DNA of 64,000 nucleotides, taken from NCBI GenBank assembly GCA_002449265.1, contig DKCV01000029.1:29535-93534 (forward strand). Direction: 5' to 3'. This stretch comes from Caryophanales bacterium UBA6865 (lineage in GTDB: Bacteria; Bacillota_I; Bacilli_A; RFN20; CAG-826). This document shows, piece after piece, positions 14,337 to 23,109 of the stretch (positions within the stretch are counted from its first letter, which is position 1; every line of letters starts with the position of its first letter). The notes beneath the pieces are model-generated. The model worked only from the letters and a program-made list of their open reading frames with translations, was not told where the DNA came from and searched no databases. The position numbers and the translations under genes are program-made.

Positions 14337-17047
14337 TCATCCTCATCATCAAGGGGATTAATTCGTACTGGATTATCGTCATTATCGCTTGAATCGCTAG
14401 CGTTGTCCACTGGGGTAACAATAACATCATTTGAATCGTCATCGTCTGCAAATTCGTTCCCGCCATCATTGAACAAAGAGATTTGCTCAAAGGAGTCTTT
14501 GCTCGATATGGAAGGTTCTTGAATATCTTCTAAAGAGCGATTAACGATTGACGGCTCATAGCTAACGGTATTTTCATCAATACGGTCATAATCTTCTTTT
14601 TCGACAAGTACAATTTTATCTTTGCTTGGGAAATTCTCAGGACGTTTGGCGTATTTATCAGCTGGTGTGAGGTAGAAATCCGTAAAAGTCGCTTTATATT
14701 CTTCGCCATTCCCTAAAATCGTATTGATAACGAATGGGGCTTCTAAATCTTCCGCTTTCTTCGCATAAATTAAGGTATGAGGTTCACTCTTAAAGGAATT
14801 GAATAAAACAGTCGATTTCTTTAAGCGAGATGTAATTTCAATCTTAGAAGCATCAACGACGCGCGTATGGCCTCTATCGGTTAGTAAAAGGACCTTTTCT
14901 TTCTCGTTCGGTGCAAAGGATAGAAGCGCTGCAGCATCTGCGCCACGGAAATTACCGGCCTTGATGCCACCGCTTCTAGGATTAGTAAGAGGAATTTCGT
15001 TTTCATTATAAACAACGCCTAAGCCGTTATTCCCCATTACAAGTAACGAGCTATTCCCACTAGAAATAGAAACGTCAACTAATTCGTCAGTTATGCCAGA
15101 AAGCTTAATTGCGGATACAGGTTTACTATTACGAGCGACTGGGAAAGCGGATAGCTTAATGCGTTTGATTTGGGCGCGCTTCGTAAGTAAAACAACATTA
15201 AGATCGTCTCTAAATGAGCGTATAGCAAAGCAGCGAACCACTTTTTCATCTGGCGACAAAGAAACAATCGCGTTCATATGCCCACCGATATCATTCCATT
15301 TTGCTTCCTTCACTTCGTTAACGGGAATATAGACGTAATTTCCCTTATTAGTGAAGCCAAACAGGTAATCCGTTGTTTTGACTAATCCGTTATAAATCAA
15401 AACGTCGCCCGGTTTTTTGCCAGGTTTAGCGCCATTATTGCCGCCTGACCCAACAAAACTCTTCACGGAGCTACGCTTTAAATAGCCATCGTGTGACACG
15501 ACTAGATGCGTATCCTCTTCCGCGATTAGGTCACGTTTATCGACGTTCAAATCAATCGCATCTCCATTTTGGATGGATGTTCTTCTTTCGTCGCCATACT
15601 TTTTAGATATTTCTTTGAGGTTATTCACGATAACATCAAGAATCTTCGCGTGATCAGAGAGAAGATCTTTCAAATAAGCGATATCCTTATTTAGACTATC
15701 TCGTTCATTTTCTAAAGTTACGATATCCGTATGAGAAAGTTTATATAATGGCATCATGACAATCGCTTCGGCTTGTGGCTCAGAGAAGCCAAATGCCTCG
15801 CTTAAGTTTTTCTTACTATCGGCTTTGTCTTTACTCTTGCGAATAATCATAACGACTTGGTCGAGGACAGAAACGGCTTTAATAAGCCCCTCTACAATCG
15901 CTAAGCGATTTTCTTCTTTCGTTAAAAGGAATCGACTTCTTCTAGTGACAACATCACTTTGATGGGCAATATAGCAATCACAATAGGATAGAAGTGTCAT
16001 AGTTTTTGGGCGCTGATCAACGATCGCAACCATATTCGCACTATATCCGCAGCGCAAATCGGTTTTGTTCATGAGATATTTAAGAAGCGCTTCAGGTTTG
16101 GCGTTATCTTTTAAGTCGATAGCGATTCGTAAACCCGTTTTATCGGTTTCATCGCGAACTTCGTCAATCCCTGCCACAACTTTATCATGACGTAGCTTAT
16201 CGATTTGGAAAACGAGTTTGCTTTTAATCACGCCATAAGGAATTTCAGTGATGATAATTTGCTTTTCGCCTTCTTTATCGATAATTTCCGTTTTGGAAGC
16301 AATATCGATATGCCCTCTACCCGTAAGATAAATGGACTTGAGCCCTTCTCCTTCATAAACGATTCCACCAGTTGGGAAATCAGGTCCAGGAACATAGGCA
16401 AGGAGATTTTCCGTTGTGCATTTTGGATGGCGGATACGATAAATAATCGCATTATTGATTTCTTTAAGATTGTGAGGCGGGATTTCCGTTGCGATGCCGA
16501 CAGCGATTCCCGTTGAGCCATTCGCAAAAAGATTAGGGAAATAGCTAGGAAGAACGGTTGGCTCTTTACTAGAATCGTCATAAGTAAGCTCCATATCGAC
16601 CGTTTCCATATCCAAATCACGAACGAGTTCGTTCGAGATAGCACTTAATCTCGCTTCGGTATAACGAGGGGCAGCTGGCTCATCACCATCCATCGAACCG
16701 TTATTTCCTTGGAAATCGACAAGCGGGTAGCGTAAACGCCAATTCTGCGAAAGATGGGCCAAAGCATCATAAATAGAAGCGTCGCCATGAGGATGATACT
16801 TACCCATAACGTCACCGACGATATGCGCACTCTTTTTCGTTGGCTTATCGATGGTATTACCCGTGATGGCCATATCGAAAATGATACGGCGCTGAACGGG
16901 TTTTAAACCGTCACGCGCATCAGGAATCGCTCTTTCTTGGATAACGTCTTTGGCATAAATTCCAAAGCGTTCCCCCATAAGCTCATCTAAAGCGGTATTG
17001 TTAATATTCTCGATAATCGGGGCCTCAACAACTTTCTTTTTTGCCAT
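14333..17047 (-). CDS. parC: DNA topoisomerase IV subunit A
   Basis: The 904-residue breakage-reunion subunit of topoisomerase IV, which decatenates daughter chromosomes. The quinolone-resistance region reads KSAHIVGDVMGKYHPHGDASIYDAL, with the catalytic Tyr in AAPRYTEARLS. GNNGSMDGDEPAAPRYTEARLS-type spacing and DDSSKEPTVLPSYFPNLFANGS favour ParC over GyrA, as does the parE neighbour. Beta-pinwheel repeats fill the C-terminal third, ending in an acidic, disordered tail of about 50 residues. It is 3 nt after parE. Identity as type IIA subunit A is certain; ParC rather than GyrA is well supported. Confidence 0.92.
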   Translation of the reverse strand: MAKKKVVEAPIIENINNTALDELMGERFGIYAKDVIQERAIPDARDGLKPVQRRIIFDMAITGNTIDKPTKKSAHIVGDVMGKYHPHGDASIYDALAHLSQNWRLRYPLVDFQGNNGSMDGDEPAAPRYTEARLSAISNELVRDLDMETVDMELTYDDSSKEPTVLPSYFPNLFANGSTGIAVGIATEIPPHNLKEINNAIIYRIRHPKCTTENLLAYVPGPDFPTGGIVYEGEGLKSIYLTGRGHIDIASKTEIIDKEGEKQIIITEIPYGVIKSKLVFQIDKLRHDKVVAGIDEVRDETDKTGLRIAIDLKDNAKPEALLKYLMNKTDLRCGYSANMVAIVDQRPKTMTLLSYCDCYIAHQSDVVTRRSRFLLTKEENRLAIVEGLIKAVSVLDQVVMIIRKSKDKADSKKNLSEAFGFSEPQAEAIVMMPLYKLSHTDIVTLENERDSLNKDIAYLKDLLSDHAKILDVIVNNLKEISKKYGDERRTSIQNGDAIDLNVDKRDLIAEEDTHLVVSHDGYLKRSSVKSFVGSGGNNGAKPGKKPGDVLIYNGLVKTTDYLFGFTNKGNYVYIPVNEVKEAKWNDIGGHMNAIVSLSPDEKVVRCFAIRSFRDDLNVVLLTKRAQIKRIKLSAFPVARNSKPVSAIKLSGITDELVDVSISSGNSSLLVMGNNGLGVVYNENEIPLTNPRSGGIKAGNFRGADAAALLSFAPNEKEKVLLLTDRGHTRVVDASKIEITSRLKKSTVLFNSFKSEPHTLIYAKKAEDLEAPFVINTILGNGEEYKATFTDFYLTPADKYAKRPENFPSKDKIVLVEKEDYDRIDENTVSYEPSIVNRSLEDIQEPSISSKDSFEQISLFNDGGNEFADDDDSNDVIVTPVDNASDSSDNDDNPVRINPLDDEDE

Positions 17048-17050
17048 AAA

Positions 17051-19018
17051 TTATTTAGCCCCTTTCTGCTTTTCTACTTCCTTCATAAAAGAGTCTTCTT
17101 CATTGAAGGTGATGTTTTCATTGATCCAATCGCGACGTAAGGCAGCGTCCTTGCCCATCAGAATCGAAATTCGCTTTTCTACGACCAGGGGATCTAAAAC
17201 GTCTACGCGTAAAAGCAATCTCGTTTTTTTATTCATCGTAGTCGAGGCAAGTTGATCAGCGTTCATTTCACCTAATCCTTTGTAGCGGTTAATCCCATAT
17301 CCTGCTCCGATTTTGGCTTTCGCTTCGTCTAATTTGCTGTCGTCCCAAACGTAAATGAATTTGCTTGGATCGCTTTTTTTATAAACGCGATATAACGGCG
17401 GACAAGCAATATAAACCATGCCATTATCGATAAGAGGTTTCATGTAATTGTAGAAGAAAGTGAGCAAAAGAATTTGAATGTGCGCACCGTCGACATCAGC
17501 ATCGGTCATGATAATGATCTTGCCATAATGAGAATCTTTCACATCGAAGTCTTGGCCTACGCCTGCCCCAATCGTTTGGATTAATGTTGAAAATTCTTCG
17601 TTTTGAAGCATGCGTTCCATCGTGACGGAATCGGTATTCAGCGGTTTTCCGCGTAAAGGCAAAATCGCTTGGTGAATGCGGTCGCGGCCGTTTTTGGCAC
17701 TGCCACCTGCCGAATTACCCTCGACGATAAATAGCTCATTTTGAGCATAATCCTTGGATTGGGCTTGGGCCAATTTATCGCTAATGATAAAATCTTGCGA
17801 TTTCTTTTTGCTATTATTTCCTCTTACAGCCTCTCTAGCTTTTCTAGCGGCCTCTCTAGCTTCTTTAGCAGCTTGACACTTCTTAATGAGATTAATCGCG
17901 AACTGCTTATGCTCCGTGATGTAATAGGTGAACTGTTCATAAGTAAAGCTATTCACGGCTTGAAAAGCCCCTGGGGTTCCAAGTTTTCCTTTGGTTTGTC
18001 CTTCAAATTCAATCTTATCCGCAGTGATTTTGACCGAAACGACATAGGTAAGGCCTTCTCTAAGGTCATTCCCATCGATGCGGTCTTTCTCCTTGATAAC
18101 GCCATTGGAGATCGCCCAATCGTTAATCGCTTTGGTTAAGCCACTTTTAAAGCCGTCTTCGTGAGTACCTCCGCCAGCTGTCCTAACTCCGTTAGCGTAG
18201 CTTAAAGGATGTTCGCTATAGTCGCTTTGGCACCATTGAAGCGCAATCTCAATCTTGATTGGAGAAGTTTTATCTTCAAAATCGATAATTTCACCGATTG
18301 GAGTTTTGTTCGAGGTGAGGTTCTCGACATATTCCCTTAAACCATGTTCATAATAGAACTCATGCGATAAATTCGAACGTTCATCTTTCAAAATAAAATG
18401 AACTTTTTTGCACAAGAAAGCTTCTTCTTGAAGATGATTATAGATGGTATCCCATTTGAATTCGGTTGTAGAAAAGATTCGACTATCCGGTTTAAAACGA
18501 ATGGATGATCCATGCTTTTTGGTATCTCCGATTCTTTCAAGAGGTGTCTCGAGTTTTCCGCCATCATGGAAGCGGATATGATAAATTCCACCTTGTCGAT
18601 AAACCGTAATATCTAGCCATTCGGATAAAGCGTTTGTAACCGTTGCCCCTACGCCGTGTAGCCCAGCGCTCGTTTTGTAGGACTTGCTATCGAATTTTCC
18701 ACCACTATGAAGGGTAGTAAAAATAAGCTGAACCGCGGGCATATGTGCTTTTTCGTGCATATCCACCGGAAGCCCACGCCCTTCATCATCAACTTGCACG
18801 GAACCATCTTTATGAATTGTCACAGTGATTTTGTCACCAAAGCCATTCGCCGCTTCATCAACTGCGTTATCGACAATTTCCCAAATAAGATGATGTAAAC
18901 CGGTTGTATTGGTTGAACCAATATACATGCCAGGTCTTTTCCTAACGCCTTCTAATTCGCTAAGAAGTTCAATATTTTTAGCGGTATAGTCTTTTTCTGC
19001 TTTCTCAAAATCAGCCAT
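17051..19018 (-). CDS. parE: DNA topoisomerase IV subunit B
   Basis: The 655-residue GHKL ATPase subunit of topoisomerase IV. Visible elements are RPGMYIGSTNTTGLHHLIWEIVDNAVDEA, the ATP-lid region KTSAGLHGVGATVTNALS, the QTKGKLG motif, and the TOPRIM motifs EGNSAGGSAKNGRDR and MTDADVDGAHI. A short Lys/Arg/Ala helix (AREAARKAREAVRG) lies just before TOPRIM. The ATG at 19018 (MADFEKAE) has AGGAAA upstream; the frame is also open to a TTG at 19036. It is divergent from plsY, an arrangement also seen in B. subtilis. Confidence 0.93.
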   Translation of the reverse strand: MADFEKAEKDYTAKNIELLSELEGVRKRPGMYIGSTNTTGLHHLIWEIVDNAVDEAANGFGDKITVTIHKDGSVQVDDEGRGLPVDMHEKAHMPAVQLIFTTLHSGGKFDSKSYKTSAGLHGVGATVTNALSEWLDITVYRQGGIYHIRFHDGGKLETPLERIGDTKKHGSSIRFKPDSRIFSTTEFKWDTIYNHLQEEAFLCKKVHFILKDERSNLSHEFYYEHGLREYVENLTSNKTPIGEIIDFEDKTSPIKIEIALQWCQSDYSEHPLSYANGVRTAGGGTHEDGFKSGLTKAINDWAISNGVIKEKDRIDGNDLREGLTYVVSVKITADKIEFEGQTKGKLGTPGAFQAVNSFTYEQFTYYITEHKQFAINLIKKCQAAKEAREAARKAREAVRGNNSKKKSQDFIISDKLAQAQSKDYAQNELFIVEGNSAGGSAKNGRDRIHQAILPLRGKPLNTDSVTMERMLQNEEFSTLIQTIGAGVGQDFDVKDSHYGKIIIMTDADVDGAHIQILLLTFFYNYMKPLIDNGMVYIACPPLYRVYKKSDPSKFIYVWDDSKLDEAKAKIGAGYGINRYKGLGEMNADQLASTTMNKKTRLLLRVDVLDPLVVEKRISILMGKDAALRRDWINENITFNEEDSFMKEVEKQKGAK

Positions 19019-19051
19019 GATGATGTTTCCTAACAAAAATAAATCGACGAT

Positions 19052-19057
19052 ATTATA
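19052..19057 (-). promoter_or_regulatory. -10 box for the parE operon
   Basis: TATAAT on the - strand, 33 nt before the parE ATG. No clear -35 is present. Confidence 0.45.
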
Positions 19058-19137
19058 AGCATTTTTTTAAAATTTGCACACCCTATTAATGTATTAATAG
19101 TCTTGATACATCCTTGTGATTTTGTTTAGAACTAGAA

Positions 19138-19166
19138 TTGCGTTATTGAGGCACTATGAGCATAAT
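19138..19166 (+). promoter_or_regulatory. Promoter of plsY
   Basis: TTGCGT (19138-19143), a 17-nt spacer and CATAAT (19161-19166). It is followed by GGTGAGGAG 6 nt before the ATG. Confidence 0.55.
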
Positions 19167-19195
19167 TTATGGGCAAATAAGGTGAGGAGAAAACG

Positions 19196-19927
19196 ATGAG
19201 TGTTTGGGTTAATATCGGTTTGGCAATAGGGTTCTTGATTTTTGGATATCTAATCGGTTCAATTCCGACCGGTGTAATAATTGGCAAGCTTTTCTTCCAT
19301 AAAGATCCTCGTTCTTATGGGTCACACGGATCAGGTGGAACGAATTCTTCGCGTGTCTTAGGCAAAAAAGTCGGAGTAATCGTGATTACCTTGGATGTTA
19401 CAAAAACGGTGATAACGTTTTGGGTTTGCTGGGCGATTCTTACTTTCTCAGGAATTCAAGCCACTACTGACCTTTGGAATAATGGAACGTTATACCTCTG
19501 GTTAAGTGTATTAGGCTGCGCGATTGGGCATTGCTATCCCCTATATATCGGTTTTAAAGGCGGAAAAGCCGTCGCATGCTTTATGGGTGCAACAGGAGGC
19601 GGAAGTTGGCTCATGTTTGCCCTTGACTTTATTGTCTTTTTCTCGGTCTACAAAATCGGCAAAAAGAAAAATGTCGTCTCTTTTGCTAGCATCATTTCTT
19701 CTTCCATTTTGCTCGCCATAGTTTGGATAGCCGCCATTTTAAATCTATGTGGAATACCAACAAACATCCTAATGTGGGATTTTGGCATTACGGGTACCCT
19801 ATGGTTAGGCTGGGAAGCAGCATTAGTGACGACACTTATTTATGTTTTGCTTGTTTGGCGACATCATGAAAACATCATTAGACTCAAAAATGGAACCGAG
19901 CAAAAATACAATCTATTTGGTAAGTAA
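19196..19927 (+). CDS. plsY: Glycerol-3-phosphate acyltransferase PlsY
   Basis: Membrane acyltransferase that transfers an acyl group from acyl-phosphate to glycerol 3-phosphate, the first step of phospholipid synthesis. It has 243 residues with about five to six hydrophobic segments. The three PlsY motifs are visible: SIPTGVIIGKLFFHKDPRSYGSHGSGGTNSSRVLGKK-type motif 1 (about residues 22-58), the GHCYPLYIGFKGGKAVA motif 2 (about 112-128), and the cytoplasmic motif 3 near WRHHENIIRLKNGTE at the end. It is divergent from parE, as in Bacillus. The clear SD makes it one of the few + strand genes here with a leader. Confidence 0.93.
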   Translation: MSVWVNIGLAIGFLIFGYLIGSIPTGVIIGKLFFHKDPRSYGSHGSGGTNSSRVLGKKVGVIVITLDVTKTVITFWVCWAILTFSGIQATTDLWNNGTLYLWLSVLGCAIGHCYPLYIGFKGGKAVACFMGATGGGSWLMFALDFIVFFSVYKIGKKKNVVSFASIISSSILLAIVWIAAILNLCGIPTNILMWDFGITGTLWLGWEAALVTTLIYVLLVWRHHENIIRLKNGTEQKYNLFGK

Positions 19928-20198
19928 TTAGTATTTTTTTAGTAGGAATTTGCTATTTATTAATCATGCTTTTACCTCGATGGTTACTTAATTTATTTAT
20001 AATCTAATCAAAAAAACATTTTCATTTTAGATAGTTGATATTTTTTTGATAGATTCTTAGTCTCTTCTCTTATCAAATAAATTAGGTATATTCATTCTTC
20101 CGCTAAATCAAAAATCCACCATTTCTATTTTCTACAGAATTTAAAACTAGTCTAGGCCATGCCCGTTTGATTTATTATTTGCTTAAAGCGATAAAACT
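19928..20198. other. Intergenic region after plsY, no gene seen
   Basis: About 270 bp of AT-rich sequence between plsY and the yneF terminator. I see no ORF or clear plsY terminator. It begins with TAGTA at 19929 and 19940 (11-bp spacing), similar to the direct repeats of the 25-bp element near dxs and dif. Confidence 0.5.
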
Positions 20199-20223
20199 AA
20201 AAAAGCGACCATTTCAGGTCGCT
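20199..20223 (-). terminator. Terminator after efp-yneF
   Basis: On the - strand AGCGACC and GGTCGCT form a perfect 7-bp stem with a 6-nt loop, followed by five to six T. Confidence 0.85.
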
Positions 20224-20243
20224 CAGTCGTTAAGATATTTTGC

Positions 20244-20471
20244 TTATTGGTTATCCATATTTTTGCGAACGGAATTCATCACGGCACGAATTTGTGCTTC
20301 CGATGGCTTGCGTCCCATTTGCATATACATGGCACGAATCATGTTCTCGTTAATAGGTGGGTTCTTTTTCATTTGACTCTTGATAAGAGCGCGTGCTCCG
20401 AAGAAGCCGCCAATTAATCCGATAATTAGCGCAACGATGACTAGGGCAAACCAGCTACCACTCCATTCCAT
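20244..20471 (-). CDS. UPF0154 (YneF-like) small membrane protein
   Basis: A 75-residue protein with one N-terminal transmembrane helix (about residues 6-28, ending GGFFGAR) followed by a cytoplasmic tail with KSQMKKNPPINENMIRAMYMQMGRKPSE-type sequence. This is the UPF0154/YneF pattern common in Firmicutes and Mollicutes; no function is established. It follows efp by 2 nt and is the last gene before a terminator. Confidence 0.85.
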   Translation of the reverse strand: MEWSGSWFALVIVALIIGLIGGFFGARALIKSQMKKNPPINENMIRAMYMQMGRKPSEAQIRAVMNSVRKNMDNQ

Positions 20472-20473
20472 CC

Positions 20474-21031
20474 TTATGCTCTCCCGTCATATTTTCCCGT
20501 GGTGGTGTCAACGGAAATCTTGTCACCAGGATTGATGAATAATGGAACGCGGATCTTCATGCCAGTTTCTAGCACTGCATCTTTGGAACCGCCATTCGTA
20601 ATGGTGTCGCCACGAACTCCTGGCTCGCAATCAGTAACGGTAATTGCAACTTTAGCAGGAAGTTGGATTCCAAGAATTTCTTCATCAAAGCTAATCATGA
20701 TTACATCGAGATTTGGAACGAGGTATTGCGCTTGACTTTCAAGACTTTGGTGTCCGATTTCAACTTGGTCATAAGTCTTTGGATCCATGAAGACATAAGT
20801 CGTTCCAGAGTCATAAAGATACTGCATGTTTCTTTTATCCAAACGGGCTTCTTCAACATCGTAGCCGCTATTTCTGGCTAATTCGGTAATCGCGCCAGTG
20901 CGGACATTTTGGACTTTGATTTTGGCGACCATCTTTCTCATCGCAGTCTTATTAAGAAGGATGTCGATGACTCGATATAAGACCTTTTCATCGATAAAGT
21001 AATTGCCAGGACGTAATTCAGTAACATTCAT
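20474..21031 (-). CDS. efp: Translation elongation factor P with atypical loop
   Basis: EF-P helps ribosomes through polyproline stretches. The 185-residue protein has the KOW-like N-domain (ELRPGNYFIDEKVLYRVID), the middle OB domain (MQYLYDSGTTYVFMDPKTYDQVEI) and the C-terminal signature GDTITNGGSKDAVLETGMKIRVPLFI-type block. In the N-domain the loop that carries the modified Lys (PGKG in most relatives) reads T-A-M-R at residues 29-32, so the Lys32 equivalent is Met31. GGAGAA is the SD. Family identity is certain; the loop change is the point of interest. Confidence 0.92.
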   Translation of the reverse strand: MNVTELRPGNYFIDEKVLYRVIDILLNKTAMRKMVAKIKVQNVRTGAITELARNSGYDVEEARLDKRNMQYLYDSGTTYVFMDPKTYDQVEIGHQSLESQAQYLVPNLDVIMISFDEEILGIQLPAKVAITVTDCEPGVRGDTITNGGSKDAVLETGMKIRVPLFINPGDKISVDTTTGKYDGRA

Positions 21032-21101
21032 AATAATTCTCCTTGAATTTTAACGTTCATATTGTACTCCCCATTAGGCAAAGAGGGTACTTTTTTCGCT
21101 T

Positions 21102-21713
21102 TTACAAAAAGGAAAAACCCGGATTAAATCTTAGTTCATTTCCTAAGGTAGTTGATTCGCCATGCCCTGGATAAATTTTCGTTTCTTTTGGCAAGGTAAC
21201 TAGCTTACGAAGTGAATCCTCAATCTTTAATGGATTGCCACCGGGAAAATCGGTTCTTCCATAGCTCAAATGAAACAAAGTATCGCCACTAAGCAAAGCG
21301 TTATCTTGCTTTAAGTAATAGCAAACGCTTCCTTCCGTATGAAAAGGCGTTGCAATCACCTTTATTTCTATCGAACCAAATTTTAAAGTTTCCCCTCCAT
21401 AGAGAGGAACTATTCTGATACTATCGATAGACAAAGAGGGATAAAGATTGTATTTACTATCACTAAGACATCTTTCATCCTCTATTCCAACATAAACAGG
21501 AGCATCATGTTTTAAGTTTAATAAACCAAGAATATGGTCATAATGGCCATGCGTTAATAAAATAGCCGAAAGGTTTTTAAAATGATTATCGATAAAGCGA
21601 TCGAGACGACCATTTGAATTATCGCCAGGATCAACCAAAATACAGTCTTCACCATAATTCCCGATAAAATAGGAATTACAAAGGCTTGGATTTCCAGATA
21701 TTTTTGTAATCAT
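21102..21713 (-). CDS. Metallo-beta-lactamase-fold hydrolase (glyoxalase II-like)
   Basis: A 203-residue MBL-fold protein. Metal ligands are THGHYDHILG, the His in FHTEGSVCYY, the Asp in LSGDTLF and the His in YPGHGEST. The short length and lack of the glyoxalase II C-terminal helical domain match the YqgX/YcbL group, whose substrate is uncertain. The ATG at 21713 fits the family N-terminus. It has no SD, and the rpmG terminator lies directly upstream, so how it is expressed is unclear. Confidence 0.8.
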   Translation of the reverse strand: MITKISGNPSLCNSYFIGNYGEDCILVDPGDNSNGRLDRFIDNHFKNLSAILLTHGHYDHILGLLNLKHDAPVYVGIEDERCLSDSKYNLYPSLSIDSIRIVPLYGGETLKFGSIEIKVIATPFHTEGSVCYYLKQDNALLSGDTLFHLSYGRTDFPGGNPLKIEDSLRKLVTLPKETKIYPGHGESTTLGNELRFNPGFSFL

Positions 21714-21717
21714 AGTC

Positions 21718-21740
21718 AAAAAAAGGCCCGCATAGGGGCC
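21718..21740 (-). terminator. Terminator after rpmG
   Basis: On the - strand GGCCC and GGGCC make a 5-bp GC stem with a short loop and a run of seven T. The hairpin ends only 4 nt before the next start codon. Confidence 0.65.
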
Positions 21741-21745
21741 AATCC

Positions 21746-21904
21746 TTATTTCGCTTCTTTGTGGAGAGTCTCTTTTTTGCAGCGCGAGCAATACTTCTTG
21801 ATTTCCATCTTGTTTGGATGAGTTTTCTTGTTACGCGTGGTGATGTAATTGTGTTCACCGCACTCACTGCATTTAAGGATTACTTGATCACGTTTACTTG
21901 CCAT
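21746..21904 (-). CDS. rpmG: 50S ribosomal protein L33
   Basis: A 52-residue basic protein. Two Cys pairs form a zinc ribbon: KCSEC (Cys12, Cys15) and YCSRC (Cys39, Cys42), with the L33 core YITTRNKKTHPNKMEIKKY between them. This is the zinc-binding form. The start ATG at 21904 has a weak purine-rich SD (AGAAGAG), and a TGC TAATAT extended -10 lies at about 21938-21946. Confidence 0.93.
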   Translation of the reverse strand: MASKRDQVILKCSECGEHNYITTRNKKTHPNKMEIKKYCSRCKKETLHKEAK

Positions 21905-22051
21905 ATCGATTCACTCTTCTTTCTTTTCGCGAGCGTAATATTAGCATACTAAAACATGTAAATCTATAGTTTTTCATGGTCTTTCATCGCTTTTCTTTCG
22001 CGTTTTGTTCTTTAATTGGCTTATACTTTTCTTACACGAAAAAATTTTAAT

Positions 22052-23107
22052 ATGTATCAAAGAGAAAATACTAGGCAAGTCCATATCGGAAATCTTAAAT
22101 TAGGTGGCCAAAATCATGTCGTCATCCAATCGATGACAAACATTAAAACGAGTCGCGTTGAGGAAGTCTCAAAGCAAATCAACCGCTGCGCAGAATTAGG
22201 CGCAGAGCTAATGAGGGTCTCTGTTCTTGATGAGGAGGATGCCAGAGCAATTAGGGAGATCCGCAAAAGAATCGTAATCCCTTTAGTCGCGGATATTCAT
22301 ATTGATTACCATCTAGCGTTAGAAGCCATCAAATCCGGCGTAGAAGCGATTCGCATTAATCCGGGAAATATCGGAAACGAAGAGAAAGTTAAAGCCGTAA
22401 TCAATGCTTGCAAAGAAAAAAACATCCCCATTCGAATTGGGGTAAACTCTGGTTCGCTCGATCATTCCATTTATGATGGGAACGAAAGCATCCGGGCTGA
22501 ATATTTATTCGAAAGTGCAAAAAAGCACGTTGAGATTTGTGAAAGATTAGGTTTTCAAGATATCGTGATAAGCTTAAAAGGCTCAAATTTATTAGAAACG
22601 ATTAAAGCATATCAACTCGCAAGCGAATATTTCCCCTACTCTCTTCACCTAGGTATAACGGAAGCCGGGCCAAAAGATATCGGTTTGATTCGGAGCGCCG
22701 CTGGTTTATCGCCATTATTATTAAGCGGTATCGGGGACACAATTCGAATTTCATTAAGCGATGAGCCAGAGGAAGAAGTCAAGGCGGCTTCTCGCCTTTT
22801 GCATGATTTAGGATTGAAAAAGAATTACCCAACATTTATTTCGTGCCCCACTTGCGGAAGAACCGAAGTTAATCTCATCCCTTTAGCGAAGAAAGTACAA
22901 TCCTATTTAGAAGAGCATCATATCAATAAAACTGTGGCGATTATGGGGTGCATCGTAAACGGCCCTGGTGAAGCAAAACACGCCGATTTAGGCGCCGCGG
23001 GTGGAAATGGATGCTGGGCAATTTTTAAAAAAGGAAAAGTCCTAAGAACCGTAAGCGACAACGTTATTTTTGAAGAACTAAAAAAGGAAATCGAGCGCCT
23101 AGACTAG
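22052..23107 (+). CDS. ispG: 4-hydroxy-3-methylbut-2-enyl-diphosphate synthase (flavodoxin)
   Basis: Iron-sulfur enzyme of the MEP pathway that converts MEcPP to HMBPP. It has 351 residues from the ATG at 22052, with the opening VHIGNLKLGGQNHVVIQSMTN, a TIM-barrel core with PLVADIHIDYHLALEAI and RINPGNIG, and the 4Fe-4S ligands in SCPTCGRTEVN and GCIVNGPGEAKHADLG. A TTG at 22016 would add 12 residues not found in the family. TATACT lies 24 nt upstream of the ATG and there is no SD. The stop is 2 nt from the end of the convergent nfo gene. Confidence 0.92.
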   Translation: MYQRENTRQVHIGNLKLGGQNHVVIQSMTNIKTSRVEEVSKQINRCAELGAELMRVSVLDEEDARAIREIRKRIVIPLVADIHIDYHLALEAIKSGVEAIRINPGNIGNEEKVKAVINACKEKNIPIRIGVNSGSLDHSIYDGNESIRAEYLFESAKKHVEICERLGFQDIVISLKGSNLLETIKAYQLASEYFPYSLHLGITEAGPKDIGLIRSAAGLSPLLLSGIGDTIRISLSDEPEEEVKAASRLLHDLGLKKNYPTFISCPTCGRTEVNLIPLAKKVQSYLEEHHINKTVAIMGCIVNGPGEAKHADLGAAGGNGCWAIFKKGKVLRTVSDNVIFEELKKEIERLD

Positions 23108-23109
23108 CT

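Noticed and set aside
21676..21867. A 63-codon - strand frame over rpmG
   Set aside because: It is a frame-shifted shadow. The other frame encodes a complete L33 with both Cys pairs.
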